Shown: in pieces, positions 1 to 6,328 of the stretch
How positions within the stretch are numbered: the stretch's first letter is position 1
How the letters are laid out: the number at the start of each line of letters is the position of its first letter
Source: Gammaproteobacteria bacterium
Lineage (GTDB): Bacteria > Pseudomonadota > Gammaproteobacteria > GCA-001735895
Length of the DNA: 6,753 nt
Reading direction: 5' to 3'
NCBI GenBank assembly: GCA_027293245.1
Contig: JAPUFZ010000182.1
Coordinates: 1-6,753 of the forward strand
Notes under the pieces: model-generated
What the model saw: the letters and a program-made list of their open reading frames with translations, nothing else
The model's database searches: none
What the model was told of the DNA's origin: nothing
Made by a program: the position numbers and the translations under genes

Positions 1-866
1 TGGAGAAAATTGTCGGCAATGACGTCCTTTACCAGGATTGTATTGCCAGTTTTCGGGTTTTTGAACTCACACCAGGGGCCGCCGTCGATTTCTACCGCGC
101 CGTAGGTTTCTTTAGCCAGTTCGTAACCCCAGTTTCTGAAAGCACCCTCGGTAAATTTCATGATATTGCCCTTATGAACCAGAGTAACTGATTTGCAATC
201 GTTATCGATAGCGTATTGAAATGCCTTGCCTACCAGGCGTTTGGTACCCTGTGACGAAACTGGTTTCACGCCGATACCAGAAGTGTCGGGAAAGCGGATA
301 CTGGTAATCCCCATTTCTTCGGTTATGAATTTAATTACTTTTTTGACTTCCTGCGATCCGGCTTCCCATTCAATGCCGGCGTAGATGTCTTCGGTATTTT
401 CACGATAGATTGTCATCCTGGTATTTTCAGGGTGCTTCAGAGGAGTTTCAATACCCGGGAAATAACGTACCGGTCGCACACAGGCGTAGAGGTCCAGTTG
501 TTGTCTGATGGATACATTGAGCGAGCGGATTCCACCGCCAATAGGCGTGGTCAGCGGACCCTTGATGGAGACGATATAGTCTTTCATCGCGCTTAGCGAC
601 TCTTGCGGCAGCCATTCGTCTTCACCGTATAGATGAGTGGCTTTTTCTCCCGCATATATTTCCATCCAGGCAATTTTCCTGCTTCCCTGGTAAGCCTTTG
701 TTACCGCATGATCAACCACATCGATCATAACCGGCGAAATATCGCTGCCTATACCATCGCCTTCGATGTAGGGAATGATGGGATTATCTGGAACATTCAG
801 GCTGAAGTCACTATTGGCCGTAATAGCCCGGCCTTCGGTGGGTATTTTGATATGTTGATGGTTCAT
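1..866 (-). CDS. icd: NADP-dependent isocitrate dehydrogenase, N-terminal 288 codons (partial)
   Basis: Icd catalyses oxidative decarboxylation of isocitrate to 2-oxoglutarate with NADP+ in the cytosolic TCA cycle. The window holds codons 1-288; the E. coli enzyme has 416 residues, so about 130 C-terminal residues, including most of the NADP-binding pocket, lie past the left edge. Visible motifs are PYIEGDGIG (32-40), IKGPLTTP (101-108), GGGIRSLN (110-117), RPVRYF (131-136), [11 protein letters not shown] (154-164), [13 protein letters not shown] (231-243) and KDVIAD (280-285). Numbering runs two ahead of E. coli. Ser115 therefore corresponds to the AceK phosphorylation site Ser113, the isocitrate-binding arginines are 121, 131 and 155, Tyr162 and Lys232 are catalytic, and Asp285 is a metal ligand. 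The ATG at 866 gives the expected N-terminus; only a weak AGAGA lies upstream. Nothing is broken in the visible part. It is transcribed divergently from clpS. Confidence 0.97.
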   Translation of the reverse strand, partial: MNHQHIKIPTEGRAITANSDFSLNVPDNPIIPYIEGDGIGSDISPVMIDVVDHAVTKAYQGSRKIAWMEIYAGEKATHLYGEDEWLPQESLSAMKDYIVSIKGPLTTPIGGGIRSLNVSIRQQLDLYACVRPVRYFPGIETPLKHPENTRMTIYRENTEDIYAGIEWEAGSQEVKKVIKFITEEMGITSIRFPDTSGIGVKPVSSQGTKRLVGKAFQYAIDNDCKSVTLVHKGNIMKFTEGAFRNWGYELAKETYGAVEIDGGPWCEFKNPKTGNTILVKDVIADNFL

Positions 867-910
867 ATTTATCTCTGCACAGAAACGATTGATCGAATTA
901 AATGCCGGGA

Positions 911-940
911 ATTATATACCAGAAAAAGAAACGGGGAGAA
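911..940 (-). promoter_or_regulatory. candidate sigma70 promoter of icd
   Basis: Read on the minus strand, a perfect TATAAT lies at 916-911. Its -35 is poor: TTCTCC (940-935) at 18-bp spacing or TCTCCC (939-934) at 17 bp. A start site near 904 would leave a leader of about 38 bases before the icd ATG. The -35 region falls inside the perfect palindrome at 932-951, so a factor bound there could repress the promoter or replace the missing -35. Both the promoter call and the regulation are inference from sequence. Confidence 0.5.
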
Positions 941-951
941 GAATCTCCCCG
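932..951. repeat. perfect 8-bp-arm palindrome between icd and clpS
   Basis: The arms CGGGGAGA (932-939) and TCTCCCCG (944-951) match perfectly around a 4-base AGAA centre. On the plus strand the hairpin is followed by CAAATTTTT (952-960), and on the minus strand by TTTCTTTTTC, so it resembles a bidirectional intrinsic terminator. It lies at the 5' side of icd with no gene end pointing into it from either strand. It could equally be an operator dyad over the icd -35, or a barrier between the divergent transcription units. I cannot decide from sequence alone. Confidence 0.6.
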
Positions 952-1142
952 CAAATTTTTAAAAGGGTAATACGCCAACTTAGAGTGAAGCTGACTGAAT
1001 AAGTTCAAAATTAACTGGGGACCTGGCCAGAATAAATTGTGCTACGCCTTGAGTTAAATCGAGTAAAATAGTCATTACCAGACCTTGAATTATACCTGGT
1101 CTCCCATTACTTTATAGGTATTAGCGGGAAATAGACCGAACC

Positions 1143-1478
1143 ATGTCTGAGCAGCAGTTTAATAACGGTAACGATATCGAAAATGACGATACGCTGTTGC
1201 TTGAGCGCACCAAACCGAAGCTCAAGAAACCGCCCATGTTTAAAGTTATTATTTTGAATGATGATTACACGCCGATGGAATTTGTGGTACACATACTCGA
1301 AGCGATATTCGGGCATAACCGCGACAATGCCACACGAATCATGTTAAATGTACATAAGGCCGGTAAAGGTGTGTGCGGCATCTATTCACGCGATATTGCC
1401 GAAACCAAGGTTACCCAGGTGAACAGCTATTCCAGGGAAAGTAAGCATCCCCTGTTATGCGACATGGAGGAAGTTTAG
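1143..1478 (+). CDS. clpS: ATP-dependent Clp protease adaptor protein ClpS
   Basis: ClpS is the cytosolic adaptor that binds N-terminal destabilising residues (Leu, Phe, Tyr, Trp) and hands those substrates to ClpA. The product has 111 residues (E. coli 106). The flexible, acidic N-terminal extension covers about residues 1-28. The folded core begins at [21 protein letters not shown] (about 28-48), followed by [25 protein letters not shown] (66-90). The N-degron pocket residues Asn39, Asp40, Asp41, Thr43, Met45, Met67 and His71 are all present, so the adaptor should be functional. The start at 1143 yields the usual short unstructured tail. The ribosome binding site is weak (GGGAA, about 15 bases upstream). 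clpA follows after 122 bases in the same direction. Upstream, TTGAAT (1085-1090) with TACTTT (1108-1113) is only a very weak promoter guess. Confidence 0.97.
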   Translation: MSEQQFNNGNDIENDDTLLLERTKPKLKKPPMFKVIILNDDYTPMEFVVHILEAIFGHNRDNATRIMLNVHKAGKGVCGIYSRDIAETKVTQVNSYSRESKHPLLCDMEEV

Positions 1479-1522
1479 TGGGAGAGGCCAGGTTCACTTC
1501 ACGAGACAAAATTGTTTCTCGG

Positions 1523-1567
1523 ATTTGACGAATTAAACACAAAATTTCAGGTCAAATAGGCTATATT
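1523..1567 (+). promoter_or_regulatory. possible clpA promoter or operator region in the clpS-clpA spacer
   Basis: The 122-base gap between clpS and clpA holds a 7-bp inverted repeat, ATTTGAC (1523-1529) and GTCAAAT (1551-1557), spaced by 21 bases. The left arm includes a good -35-like TTGAC. A -10-like TATATT lies at 1562-1567, just outside the right arm, but it is 31 bases from TTGACG, too far to form one standard promoter with it. The AT-rich gap suggests that clpA has its own start signal in addition to readthrough from clpS. No strong intrinsic terminator is present; a 5-bp hairpin at 1502-1521 is too weak. Confidence 0.3.
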
Positions 1568-1600
1568 AAAAAGTAGATCAATCTGTATTTCGGATATGAA

Positions 1601-3868
1601 ATGTTAAACAAAGAACTTGAACAGTCCCTGAATAAGGCTTTTCATGAAGCCAACGAAAAGCGGCACGAATTCATTACGGTCGAGCATCTATTAATGATGT
1701 TGACCGATAATGATGCCGCTTTGGCGGTACTTGAAGCCTGTGGGGGTGACGTTGCTTCAATCAGGAAAGAGCTGGAAATCTTTGTTGATCAGAATACTCC
1801 GTTATTGATGTCTGACGAAGACCGGGACACCCAGCCAACGCTGGGTTTTCAACGCGTTTTACAACGCGCCCTGTTTCATGTGCAGTCCTCCGGCAATGGT
1901 GAAGTATCCGGTGCCAATGTACTGGTTGCTATTTTTTCCGAACAGGACTCGCATGCCGTTTATCTGTTGAATAAACATAATATTGAACGCCTCGACGTAA
2001 CCAATTATTTATCGCATGGAATCACCCGGGTTGACGATGGCAACGAAGACGAATCGTTTACGCATGACAACGAGGCCATTCCTGAAGAGACTGAAAAAAC
2101 CAACCCGCTGGAAAAATTTGCTACCAATCTGAATGAATTGGCGATCGCCGGTAAAATTGACCCGCTGATCGGACGCGACTCGGAAATCGAACGTATTATC
2201 CAGACGCTTTGCCGTCGACGTAAAAATAATCCGCTGCTGGTCGGCGAAGCAGGTGTTGGCAAAACCGCCATAGCTGAAGGACTGGCGCGTAAAATTGTCG
2301 AAGAAGAAGTACCCGAGGTTTTGCTTCAATCCACTGTACACGCGCTCGATTTGGGCGCGCTGGTAGCCGGTACCAAGTATCGTGGTGACTTTGAGAAACG
2401 ACTCAAAGCAGTGATTAACCAGCTCAAAAATGAACCCGGCTCTATTCTTTTTATCGATGAGATCCATACGATCATCGGTGCCGGTTCTGCCTCGGGCGGG
2501 GTTATGGATGCCTCGAATTTAATCAAACCGGTACTTGCCAACGGTGATATCAAGTGTATTGGTTCGACTACCTACCATGAATATCGTGGGGTATTCGAAA
2601 AAGATCGTGCCCTCGCCAGGCGTTTTCAGAAGATAGATGTCCCGGAGCCCAGTGTTGAAGAATCCTTTCTAATTCTCAAGGGCCTGAAATCGCGCTTCGA
2701 GGAATACCATAATGTGAAGTATACGCTGCCGGCCTTGCGCAAGGCATCGGAGCTTGCATCTCGCTACATCAATGATCGGTATCTGCCGGACAAGGCGATC
2801 GATGTCATCGATGAAGCCGGCGCCAGGCGTAGGTTGTTCTCATCAAAGGCGCGCAAGAAAACTATCGGTATTCACGATATTGAAGATATCGTCGCAAAAA
2901 TCGCGAGAATACCGGCGAACACGGTCAATACCTCGGACCTCGAGATGTTGAAGAATCTGGGCAAGAACCTGGCGCGCGTGGTATTCGGTCAGGAAGCAGC
3001 GATCAAGTCTCTGGACGCGGCCATTAAAATGGCACGCTCCGGCCTGGGTCGCGACATGAAACCGGTGGGTTCGTTTTTGTTCGCCGGGCCTACCGGTGTG
3101 GGTAAGACCGAGGTTTGCCGGCAGATCGCAAAAATAATGGGCATTGAATTGATCCGCTTCGATATGTCCGAGTATATGGAAAGACATACGGTATCCAGGT
3201 TAATCGGAGCACCGCCGGGTTATGTTGGATACGACCAGGGTGGATTACTGACCGAGGAAATCAACAAGCATCCGTATTCAGTATTGCTGATGGATGAAAT
3301 CGAGAAAGCCCATCCCGACGTGTTTAACCTGCTACTGCAGGTAATGGACAATGGTACCCTGACCGACAGTAATGGCAGGAAGGCGGATTTCCGCAACGTC
3401 ATCCTGGTAATGACGACTAATGCCGGGGTCGAGATGATTAGTCGGGCATCGATGGGATTTACCCTGCAGGATCATACCAGCGACGCGGCCGAGGCAATTA
3501 AAAAAGTATTTACGCCCGAATTCAGGAACCGGCTAGATGCGGTAATACATTTCAAGGCGCTTGATAACCAGGTGATATTGAATGTAGTAGACAAGTTCCT
3601 GATCGAACTGGAATCTCAGCTCGAAGCTAAAAAAGTGAGCATGAGCGTGACCGACAAGGCCAGGCACTGGTTAGCCGAAAAGGGTTATGATCCAATAATG
3701 GGTGCCCGGCCTATGGCCAGGGTTATTCAGGATGAAATTAAACAGGTACTGGCGGACGAGCTTTTATTCGGTGATCTTACCGACGGCGGGCATGTAAAAA
3801 TTGATGTTGAAGATAAAAAATTAGTCTGTCATGCCGAATCTACGCGGAAGGAACCGGCAGACGTTTAA
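1601..3868 (+). CDS. clpA: ATP-dependent Clp protease ATP-binding subunit ClpA
   Basis: ClpA is the hexameric AAA+ unfoldase that pairs with ClpP to degrade ssrA-tagged and, through ClpS, N-degron proteins. The product has 755 residues (E. coli 758). Order: a Clp N-domain (about 1-145), an acidic linker, AAA+ D1 (about 170-430) and AAA+ D2 (about 440-755). D1 has Walker A GEAGVGKT (215-222, Lys221), Walker B ending in Asp286-Glu287, and Arg340/Arg341 in the arginine-finger position. D2 has Walker A GPTGVGKT (496-503, Lys502), Walker B Asp565-Glu566, and FRNRLD (641-646) with Arg644 as the likely arginine finger. The ClpP-docking loop reads MGF (618-620) where IGL or IGF is usual. The ATG at 1601 gives the expected MLNKELEQSLNKAF start; the only Shine-Dalgarno is a short GGA at 1592. 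No frameshift is seen. The gene converges on infA. Confidence 0.98.
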   Translation: MLNKELEQSLNKAFHEANEKRHEFITVEHLLMMLTDNDAALAVLEACGGDVASIRKELEIFVDQNTPLLMSDEDRDTQPTLGFQRVLQRALFHVQSSGNGEVSGANVLVAIFSEQDSHAVYLLNKHNIERLDVTNYLSHGITRVDDGNEDESFTHDNEAIPEETEKTNPLEKFATNLNELAIAGKIDPLIGRDSEIERIIQTLCRRRKNNPLLVGEAGVGKTAIAEGLARKIVEEEVPEVLLQSTVHALDLGALVAGTKYRGDFEKRLKAVINQLKNEPGSILFIDEIHTIIGAGSASGGVMDASNLIKPVLANGDIKCIGSTTYHEYRGVFEKDRALARRFQKIDVPEPSVEESFLILKGLKSRFEEYHNVKYTLPALRKASELASRYINDRYLPDKAIDVIDEAGARRRLFSSKARKKTIGIHDIEDIVAKIARIPANTVNTSDLEMLKNLGKNLARVVFGQEAAIKSLDAAIKMARSGLGRDMKPVGSFLFAGPTGVGKTEVCRQIAKIMGIELIRFDMSEYMERHTVSRLIGAPPGYVGYDQGGLLTEEINKHPYSVLLMDEIEKAHPDVFNLLLQVMDNGTLTDSNGRKADFRNVILVMTTNAGVEMISRASMGFTLQDHTSDAAEAIKKVFTPEFRNRLDAVIHFKALDNQVILNVVDKFLIELESQLEAKKVSMSVTDKARHWLAEKGYDPIMGARPMARVIQDEIKQVLADELLFGDLTDGGHVKIDVEDKKLVCHAESTRKEPADV

Positions 3869-3882
3869 ACCCCGCTCGAGCC

Positions 3883-4101
3883 TTATCTATCGCGAAACGT
3901 AATTCTGCCCTTGCTCAGATCGTAGGGCGTTAATTCTACAGTTACGGTATCTCCGGTTAAAATTCGAATATAGTGTTTGCGCATCTTTCCAGAGATATGC
4001 GCTGTTATTATGTGGCCATTTTCCAGCTCTACCCGAAACATAGTGTTAGGCAGGGTGTCTTTTACCGTGCCTCGCATTTCAATGTGGTCGCCTTTTGACA
4101 T
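3883..4101 (-). CDS. infA: translation initiation factor IF-1
   Basis: IF-1 is a single OB-fold protein that binds the A site of the 30S subunit during initiation and helps IF-2 and IF-3. The product has 72 residues, the same length as in E. coli, and matches along its whole length: IEMRGTV (8-14), [14 protein letters not shown] (17-30), [16 protein letters not shown] (36-51) and [16 protein letters not shown] (55-70). The minus-strand ATG at 4101 is fixed by the conserved N-terminus. An AAGGA lies upstream, but about 13 bases away, which is a long spacing. The gene is convergent with clpA, with 14 bases between the stops and no visible terminator, so the two 3' ends probably overlap as transcripts. 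It is divergent from fabD. Confidence 0.98.
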   Translation of the reverse strand: MSKGDHIEMRGTVKDTLPNTMFRVELENGHIITAHISGKMRKHYIRILTGDTVTVELTPYDLSKGRITFRDR

Positions 4102-4139
4102 ATTGTATCTTGTATCCTTATGTAGTTTTAAGACGCGTC

Positions 4140-4167
4140 ATTATGCATTATTTAGTATTGATGGCAA
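4140..4167 (-). promoter_or_regulatory. candidate sigma70 promoter of infA
   Basis: On the minus strand TTGCCA (4167-4162, 4 of 6 matches) and CATAAT (4145-4140, 5 of 6) are separated by 16 bases. Initiation near 4133 would give a leader of about 30 bases before the infA ATG at 4101. This is the best promoter candidate in the infA-fabD divergent gap. For fabD on the plus strand I see no convincing pair; TTGTAC (4173-4178) with GATACC (4197-4202) is very weak. Confidence 0.45.
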
Positions 4168-4234
4168 CTGACTTGTACAGCGTCTCCGGTGGCTGTGATA
4201 CCATTTGGCTGTCTAAATTGCCGTGCTTGAGTTA

Positions 4235-5179
4235 ATGATAAAAAATGCTTTTGTTTTCCCTGGACAGGGATCTCAGTCGATTGGCATGATGGCCGATTGG
4301 GGTGACTACCAGACACTGGTCAAAGATGTTTACGCGCAGGCCTCACAATTGCTTGGATACAACTTGTGGAATCTGGTATCCGAAGGCCCGGTGGAACGGC
4401 TGAATTCGACAGTAATTACCCAACCAGCGATGCTTTGTGCCGGGGTGGCATGCTGGCAAATTTTGCAGCAGGCCGATGTTAACCCACAGGTCGAGGTGAT
4501 GGCGGGCCACAGTCTGGGCGAATATACCGCATTAGTCTGTGCCGGTAGTCTCGACCTCGATAGCGCGGTAAAACTGGTAGCCAGGCGTGCAAGTCTGATG
4601 CAATCGGCTGTCGCAGTCGGGGAAGGTTCGATGGCCGTGATAATCGGTCTGCGCGACGACGACGTTATCAGTGCCTGTAGCAAGGTGCAATCGGGTATCG
4701 TCGAAGCTGTTAATTTCAATGCTCCCGGGCAAGTCGTCATTGCCGGCCAGAAATTCGCCGTGGAAGCGGCCATGGAAGCGGCTAAAGCATTGGGTGCGAA
4801 AAGGGCACGGGCTTTACCGGTTAGTGTGCCCTCGCATTGCGCATTGATGGAAGTAGCGGCAAATGAGCTGTTTGAAGTCCTGCAATCGACCAATTTTACG
4901 ATGCCGAAGATACCGGTGGTCCACAATCAAAATGCCGGTATCGCCGAGTCAGAAGATGAGATACGACAGTTGTTGAAAAAACAATTGTATCAACCGGTTA
5001 AATGGGTGGACAGTGTCAGGGTCATGCAGGCCCGGGGCGTAGGCCGGCTGATAGAGTGTGGTCCGGGAAAGGTACTCAGCGGTTTGACCAGGCGCATCGA
5101 CAAATCACTTCAGGCACAGCCTGTATTTGATCTCGCATCACTCGAACAAACCATCGATATAATAAAGGAAGACACATAA
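4235..5179 (+). CDS. fabD: malonyl-CoA:ACP transacylase FabD
   Basis: FabD transfers the malonyl group from malonyl-CoA to holo-ACP, supplying the extender unit for fatty acid synthesis in the cytosol. The 314 residues (E. coli 309) carry the oxyanion-hole loop FPGQGSQ (8-14, Gln11), the nucleophile elbow GHSLGEY with Ser93, Arg117 in VARRASLMQ, and catalytic His201 in PSHCALM. LYQPVKW holds Gln253. I chose the ATG at 4235 over the in-frame GTG at 4223. It gives MIKNAFVFPGQGSQ, close to the E. coli N-terminus, and puts the key residues within one position of E. coli numbering. The GTG start would add four residues and also lacks a ribosome binding site; translation initiation is weak either way. 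The stop overlaps the fabG start (TAATG), implying coupling. Upstream, TGGCTGT occurs twice (4190-4196 and 4206-4212), of unknown meaning. Confidence 0.96.
   Translation: MIKNAFVFPGQGSQSIGMMADWGDYQTLVKDVYAQASQLLGYNLWNLVSEGPVERLNSTVITQPAMLCAGVACWQILQQADVNPQVEVMAGHSLGEYTALVCAGSLDLDSAVKLVARRASLMQSAVAVGEGSMAVIIGLRDDDVISACSKVQSGIVEAVNFNAPGQVVIAGQKFAVEAAMEAAKALGAKRARALPVSVPSHCALMEVAANELFEVLQSTNFTMPKIPVVHNQNAGIAESEDEIRQLLKKQLYQPVKWVDSVRVMQARGVGRLIECGPGKVLSGLTRRIDKSLQAQPVFDLASLEQTIDIIKEDT
5164..5170 (+). promoter_or_regulatory. fabG ribosome binding site inside the end of fabD
   Basis: AAAGGAA lies 8 bases before the fabG ATG at 5179, within the last codons of fabD. With the TAATG stop-start overlap it fixes the fabG start and supports translational coupling of fabD and fabG. 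Confidence 0.75.
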
Positions 5180-5919
5180 TGTTAAGCGATCAAATAGCAC
5201 TGGTGACCGGTGCCAGTCGGGGTATTGGCCAGGCTATTGCTCATGCATTAGGCAGGCAGGGAGCGACCATTATTGGCACCGCAACCACTGAGGGCGGAGC
5301 GCAAAATATATCCGTAGCACTGGAGTCTGCAGGTTTGAAAGGTACCGGCATGGTTTTAAATATAGCCGAGGCGGATTCGATCAGCGCATGTCTGAAACGG
5401 GTAACGGCCGACTATGGCCCGCCCGATATCCTCGTCAACAATGCTGGAATCACCCGCGACAGCCTGCTCATGAAAATGAAAGACGAGCAGTGGAACGATA
5501 TTATCGATACCAATCTGAGTTCAGTCTTCCGTATGTCGAAGGCAGTGATCAGACCGATGATGAAAAAAAGAAGCGGGCGAATTATTAACATTTCATCCGT
5601 GGTGGGTGTCACTGGCAATCCCGGTCAAACTAATTATGCAGCGTCCAAGGCAGGTTTGATCGGTTTCAGTAAATCGCTGGCACGTGAGATGGGCTCAAGG
5701 AACATCACGGTTAATACGGTCGCGCCCGGATTTATAGATACCGATATGACGCGTGAAATGAGTGAGGATCAAAGGCAGAAGCTGACCAGTCAAATTCCTC
5801 TGGGCCGGCTGGGTAGTACCGGCGATATCGCCTCGGCGGTGGTTTTTCTGGCTTCACCGGGGGCGGCATACATCACCGGTGAAACAATCCACGTGAATGG
5901 CGGCATGTATATGCCCTAG
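5179..5919 (+). CDS. fabG: 3-oxoacyl-ACP reductase FabG
   Basis: FabG is the NADPH-dependent short-chain dehydrogenase/reductase that reduces 3-ketoacyl-ACP to (R)-3-hydroxyacyl-ACP in each elongation cycle. The product has 246 residues (E. coli 244). The Rossmann glycine motif TGASRGIG is at 10-17 and NNAG at 87-90. The catalytic tetrad is Asn112, Ser140 (in INISS), Tyr153 and Lys157 (YAASK). VAPGFIDTDM and the C-terminus ITGETIHVNGGMYM are typical. The protein ends MYMP and the stop codon TAG (5917-5919) lies inside the left inverted repeat of the MITE-like element, so the element begins exactly at the end of this gene. The insertion leaves the reading frame complete. It overlaps fabD by one base; acpP starts 409 bases downstream. 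Confidence 0.98.
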   Translation: MLSDQIALVTGASRGIGQAIAHALGRQGATIIGTATTEGGAQNISVALESAGLKGTGMVLNIAEADSISACLKRVTADYGPPDILVNNAGITRDSLLMKMKDEQWNDIIDTNLSSVFRMSKAVIRPMMKKRSGRIINISSVVGVTGNPGQTNYAASKAGLIGFSKSLAREMGSRNITVNTVAPGFIDTDMTREMSEDQRQKLTSQIPLGRLGSTGDIASAVVFLASPGAAYITGETIHVNGGMYMP

Positions 5920-5937
5920 CCCGCATTTCTCACCAGG
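5916..5937 (+). repeat. left terminal inverted repeat
   Basis: This 22-bp arm begins CTAGCCCGCATTTCTC and ends ACCAGG. It is the exact reverse complement of 6110-6131. Its second to fourth bases are the TAG stop codon of fabG. Confidence 0.9.
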
Positions 5938-6007
5938 GGGCGGGATGGCGGTTCCCGGCTCCTGCCTACACCGCATTCGTGCTTCCTTGCACATCATCGC
6001 GCAGGGC

Positions 6008-6088
6008 TTTGGATTCACAAGAGATTTTCTGAAGGAGCGGAATAACAGTGCGTATTGCCGACTGAAGAAAATTCCTTGTGGATTCAAA
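6008..6088 (+). repeat. long imperfect hairpin inside the element
   Basis: Bases 6008-6030 pair with 6066-6088. Of 23 positions, 19 are Watson-Crick, three are G-U on the plus strand and one is A-C. The 35-base loop contains a smaller stem, CGGAATA (6038-6044) with TATTGCCG (6053-6060), with one bulged G and an 8-base loop. Read as plus-strand RNA, the direction of fabG-acpP transcription, it makes a rod-like structure. No run of T follows, so it is not an intrinsic terminator. It could act as an RNase III substrate or an mRNA-stability structure, or it could be a leftover of the element's architecture. Confidence 0.7.
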
Positions 6089-6109
6089 CAACAAGCGAGG
6101 CCCCGTCAT

Positions 6110-6131
6110 CCTGGTGAGAAATGCGGGCTAG
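6110..6131 (-). repeat. right terminal inverted repeat
   Basis: This 22-bp arm begins CCTGGTGAGAAATGCG and ends GGCTAG. It is the exact reverse complement of 5916-5937. The sequence after it (6132-6200) shows no gene. It holds only a small TGGT-CCGAAC-ACCA dyad at 6132-6145. Confidence 0.9.
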
Positions 6132-6200
6132 TGGTCCGAACACCATAATTCGCCTGTTTTACAGCCTTTCAGATAGGTGTTTGATGCAACGAATTTCCAG

Positions 6201-6230
6201 TTGACATCTTAAGTATTTGTATTTTATAGA
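6201..6230 (+). promoter_or_regulatory. candidate distal promoter of acpP (P1)
   Basis: A perfect -35 TTGACA (6201-6206) is followed after 18 bases by TATAGA (6225-6230, 4 of 6 matches), in AT-rich DNA. A start near 6237 would leave a leader of about 90 bases before acpP. It lies just downstream of the MITE-like element, so acpP need not depend on readthrough across it. Confidence 0.6.
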
Positions 6231-6250
6231 GAAAAAAAATAGAGACAATT

Positions 6251-6280
6251 CTGGCAACTCGGAGTGGTTTTCAATACAAT
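6251..6280 (+). promoter_or_regulatory. candidate proximal promoter of acpP (P2)
   Basis: CTGGCA (6251-6256, 4 of 6 matches) and TACAAT (6275-6280, 5 of 6) are 18 bases apart. Initiation near 6287 would give a leader of about 40 bases. Either this or P1, or both in tandem, could drive acpP. Confidence 0.45.
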
Positions 6281-6328
6281 ATCGCCACTTAACAAGCTAC
6301 TGAAATTTTAACCAGGAGAAACTCTCAA

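Larger units (their letters stand above)
5916..6131. mobile_element. 216-bp MITE-like element with perfect 22-bp terminal inverted repeats
   Basis: Perfect inverted copies at 5916-5937 and 6110-6131 bound a 216-bp unit that fills the first half of the fabG-acpP gap. The outermost bases are CTAG on both sides. This is consistent with insertion at a CTAG site duplicating TA (as in IS630/Tc1-mariner elements) or all of CTAG; because CTAG is a palindrome, repeat and target duplication cannot be separated. Inside the ends, ATGGCGG (5945-5951) can pair with CCGTCAT (6103-6109) with one G-T wobble, and a second long hairpin occupies 6008-6088. There is no transposase; short open frames across it are not protein-like. 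It is therefore non-autonomous, or a bacterial interspersed repeat that needs an enzyme encoded elsewhere. The family is not assigned. Only one copy is in this window, so mobility is inference. Confidence 0.72.

Noticed and set aside
633..962. 109-residue plus-strand frame antisense to icd
   Set aside because: It overlaps the conserved Icd N-terminus, the icd promoter candidate and the palindrome. It is best explained as a shadow frame.
2009..2467. 152-residue open frame antisense to clpA
   Set aside because: It lies wholly opposite the conserved D1 region of ClpA and has no recognisable domain or start signal.
4190..4212. TGGCTGT direct repeat upstream of fabD as a regulator site
   Set aside because: Two 7-base copies spaced by 9 bases can occur by chance, and they do not match any fatty-acid regulator site I recognise, such as the FadR palindrome.
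4223..4234. GTG at 4223 as the fabD start
   Set aside because: It adds four residues not expected in the family and has no better ribosome binding site. The ATG at 4235 reproduces E. coli numbering at Gln11, Arg117 and His201.
4330..4926. 198-residue open frame antisense to fabD
   Set aside because: It lies wholly within the well-supported fabD, and its low-complexity Ala/Ser/Thr-rich translation is typical of a shadow frame.
6008..6131. Element hairpins as a fabG intrinsic terminator
   Set aside because: No T-run follows either the inner hairpin or the right inverted repeat, and the stems are much longer than usual terminators.
5854..6148. Two short open frames across the fabG-acpP gap (plus 5897-6148 and minus 5854-6087)
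   Set aside because: Both run through the terminal inverted repeats and overlap fabG. Both contain the same PGEKCGL stretch because the repeat is a palindrome read from each side. They have no ribosome binding site or recognisable family.
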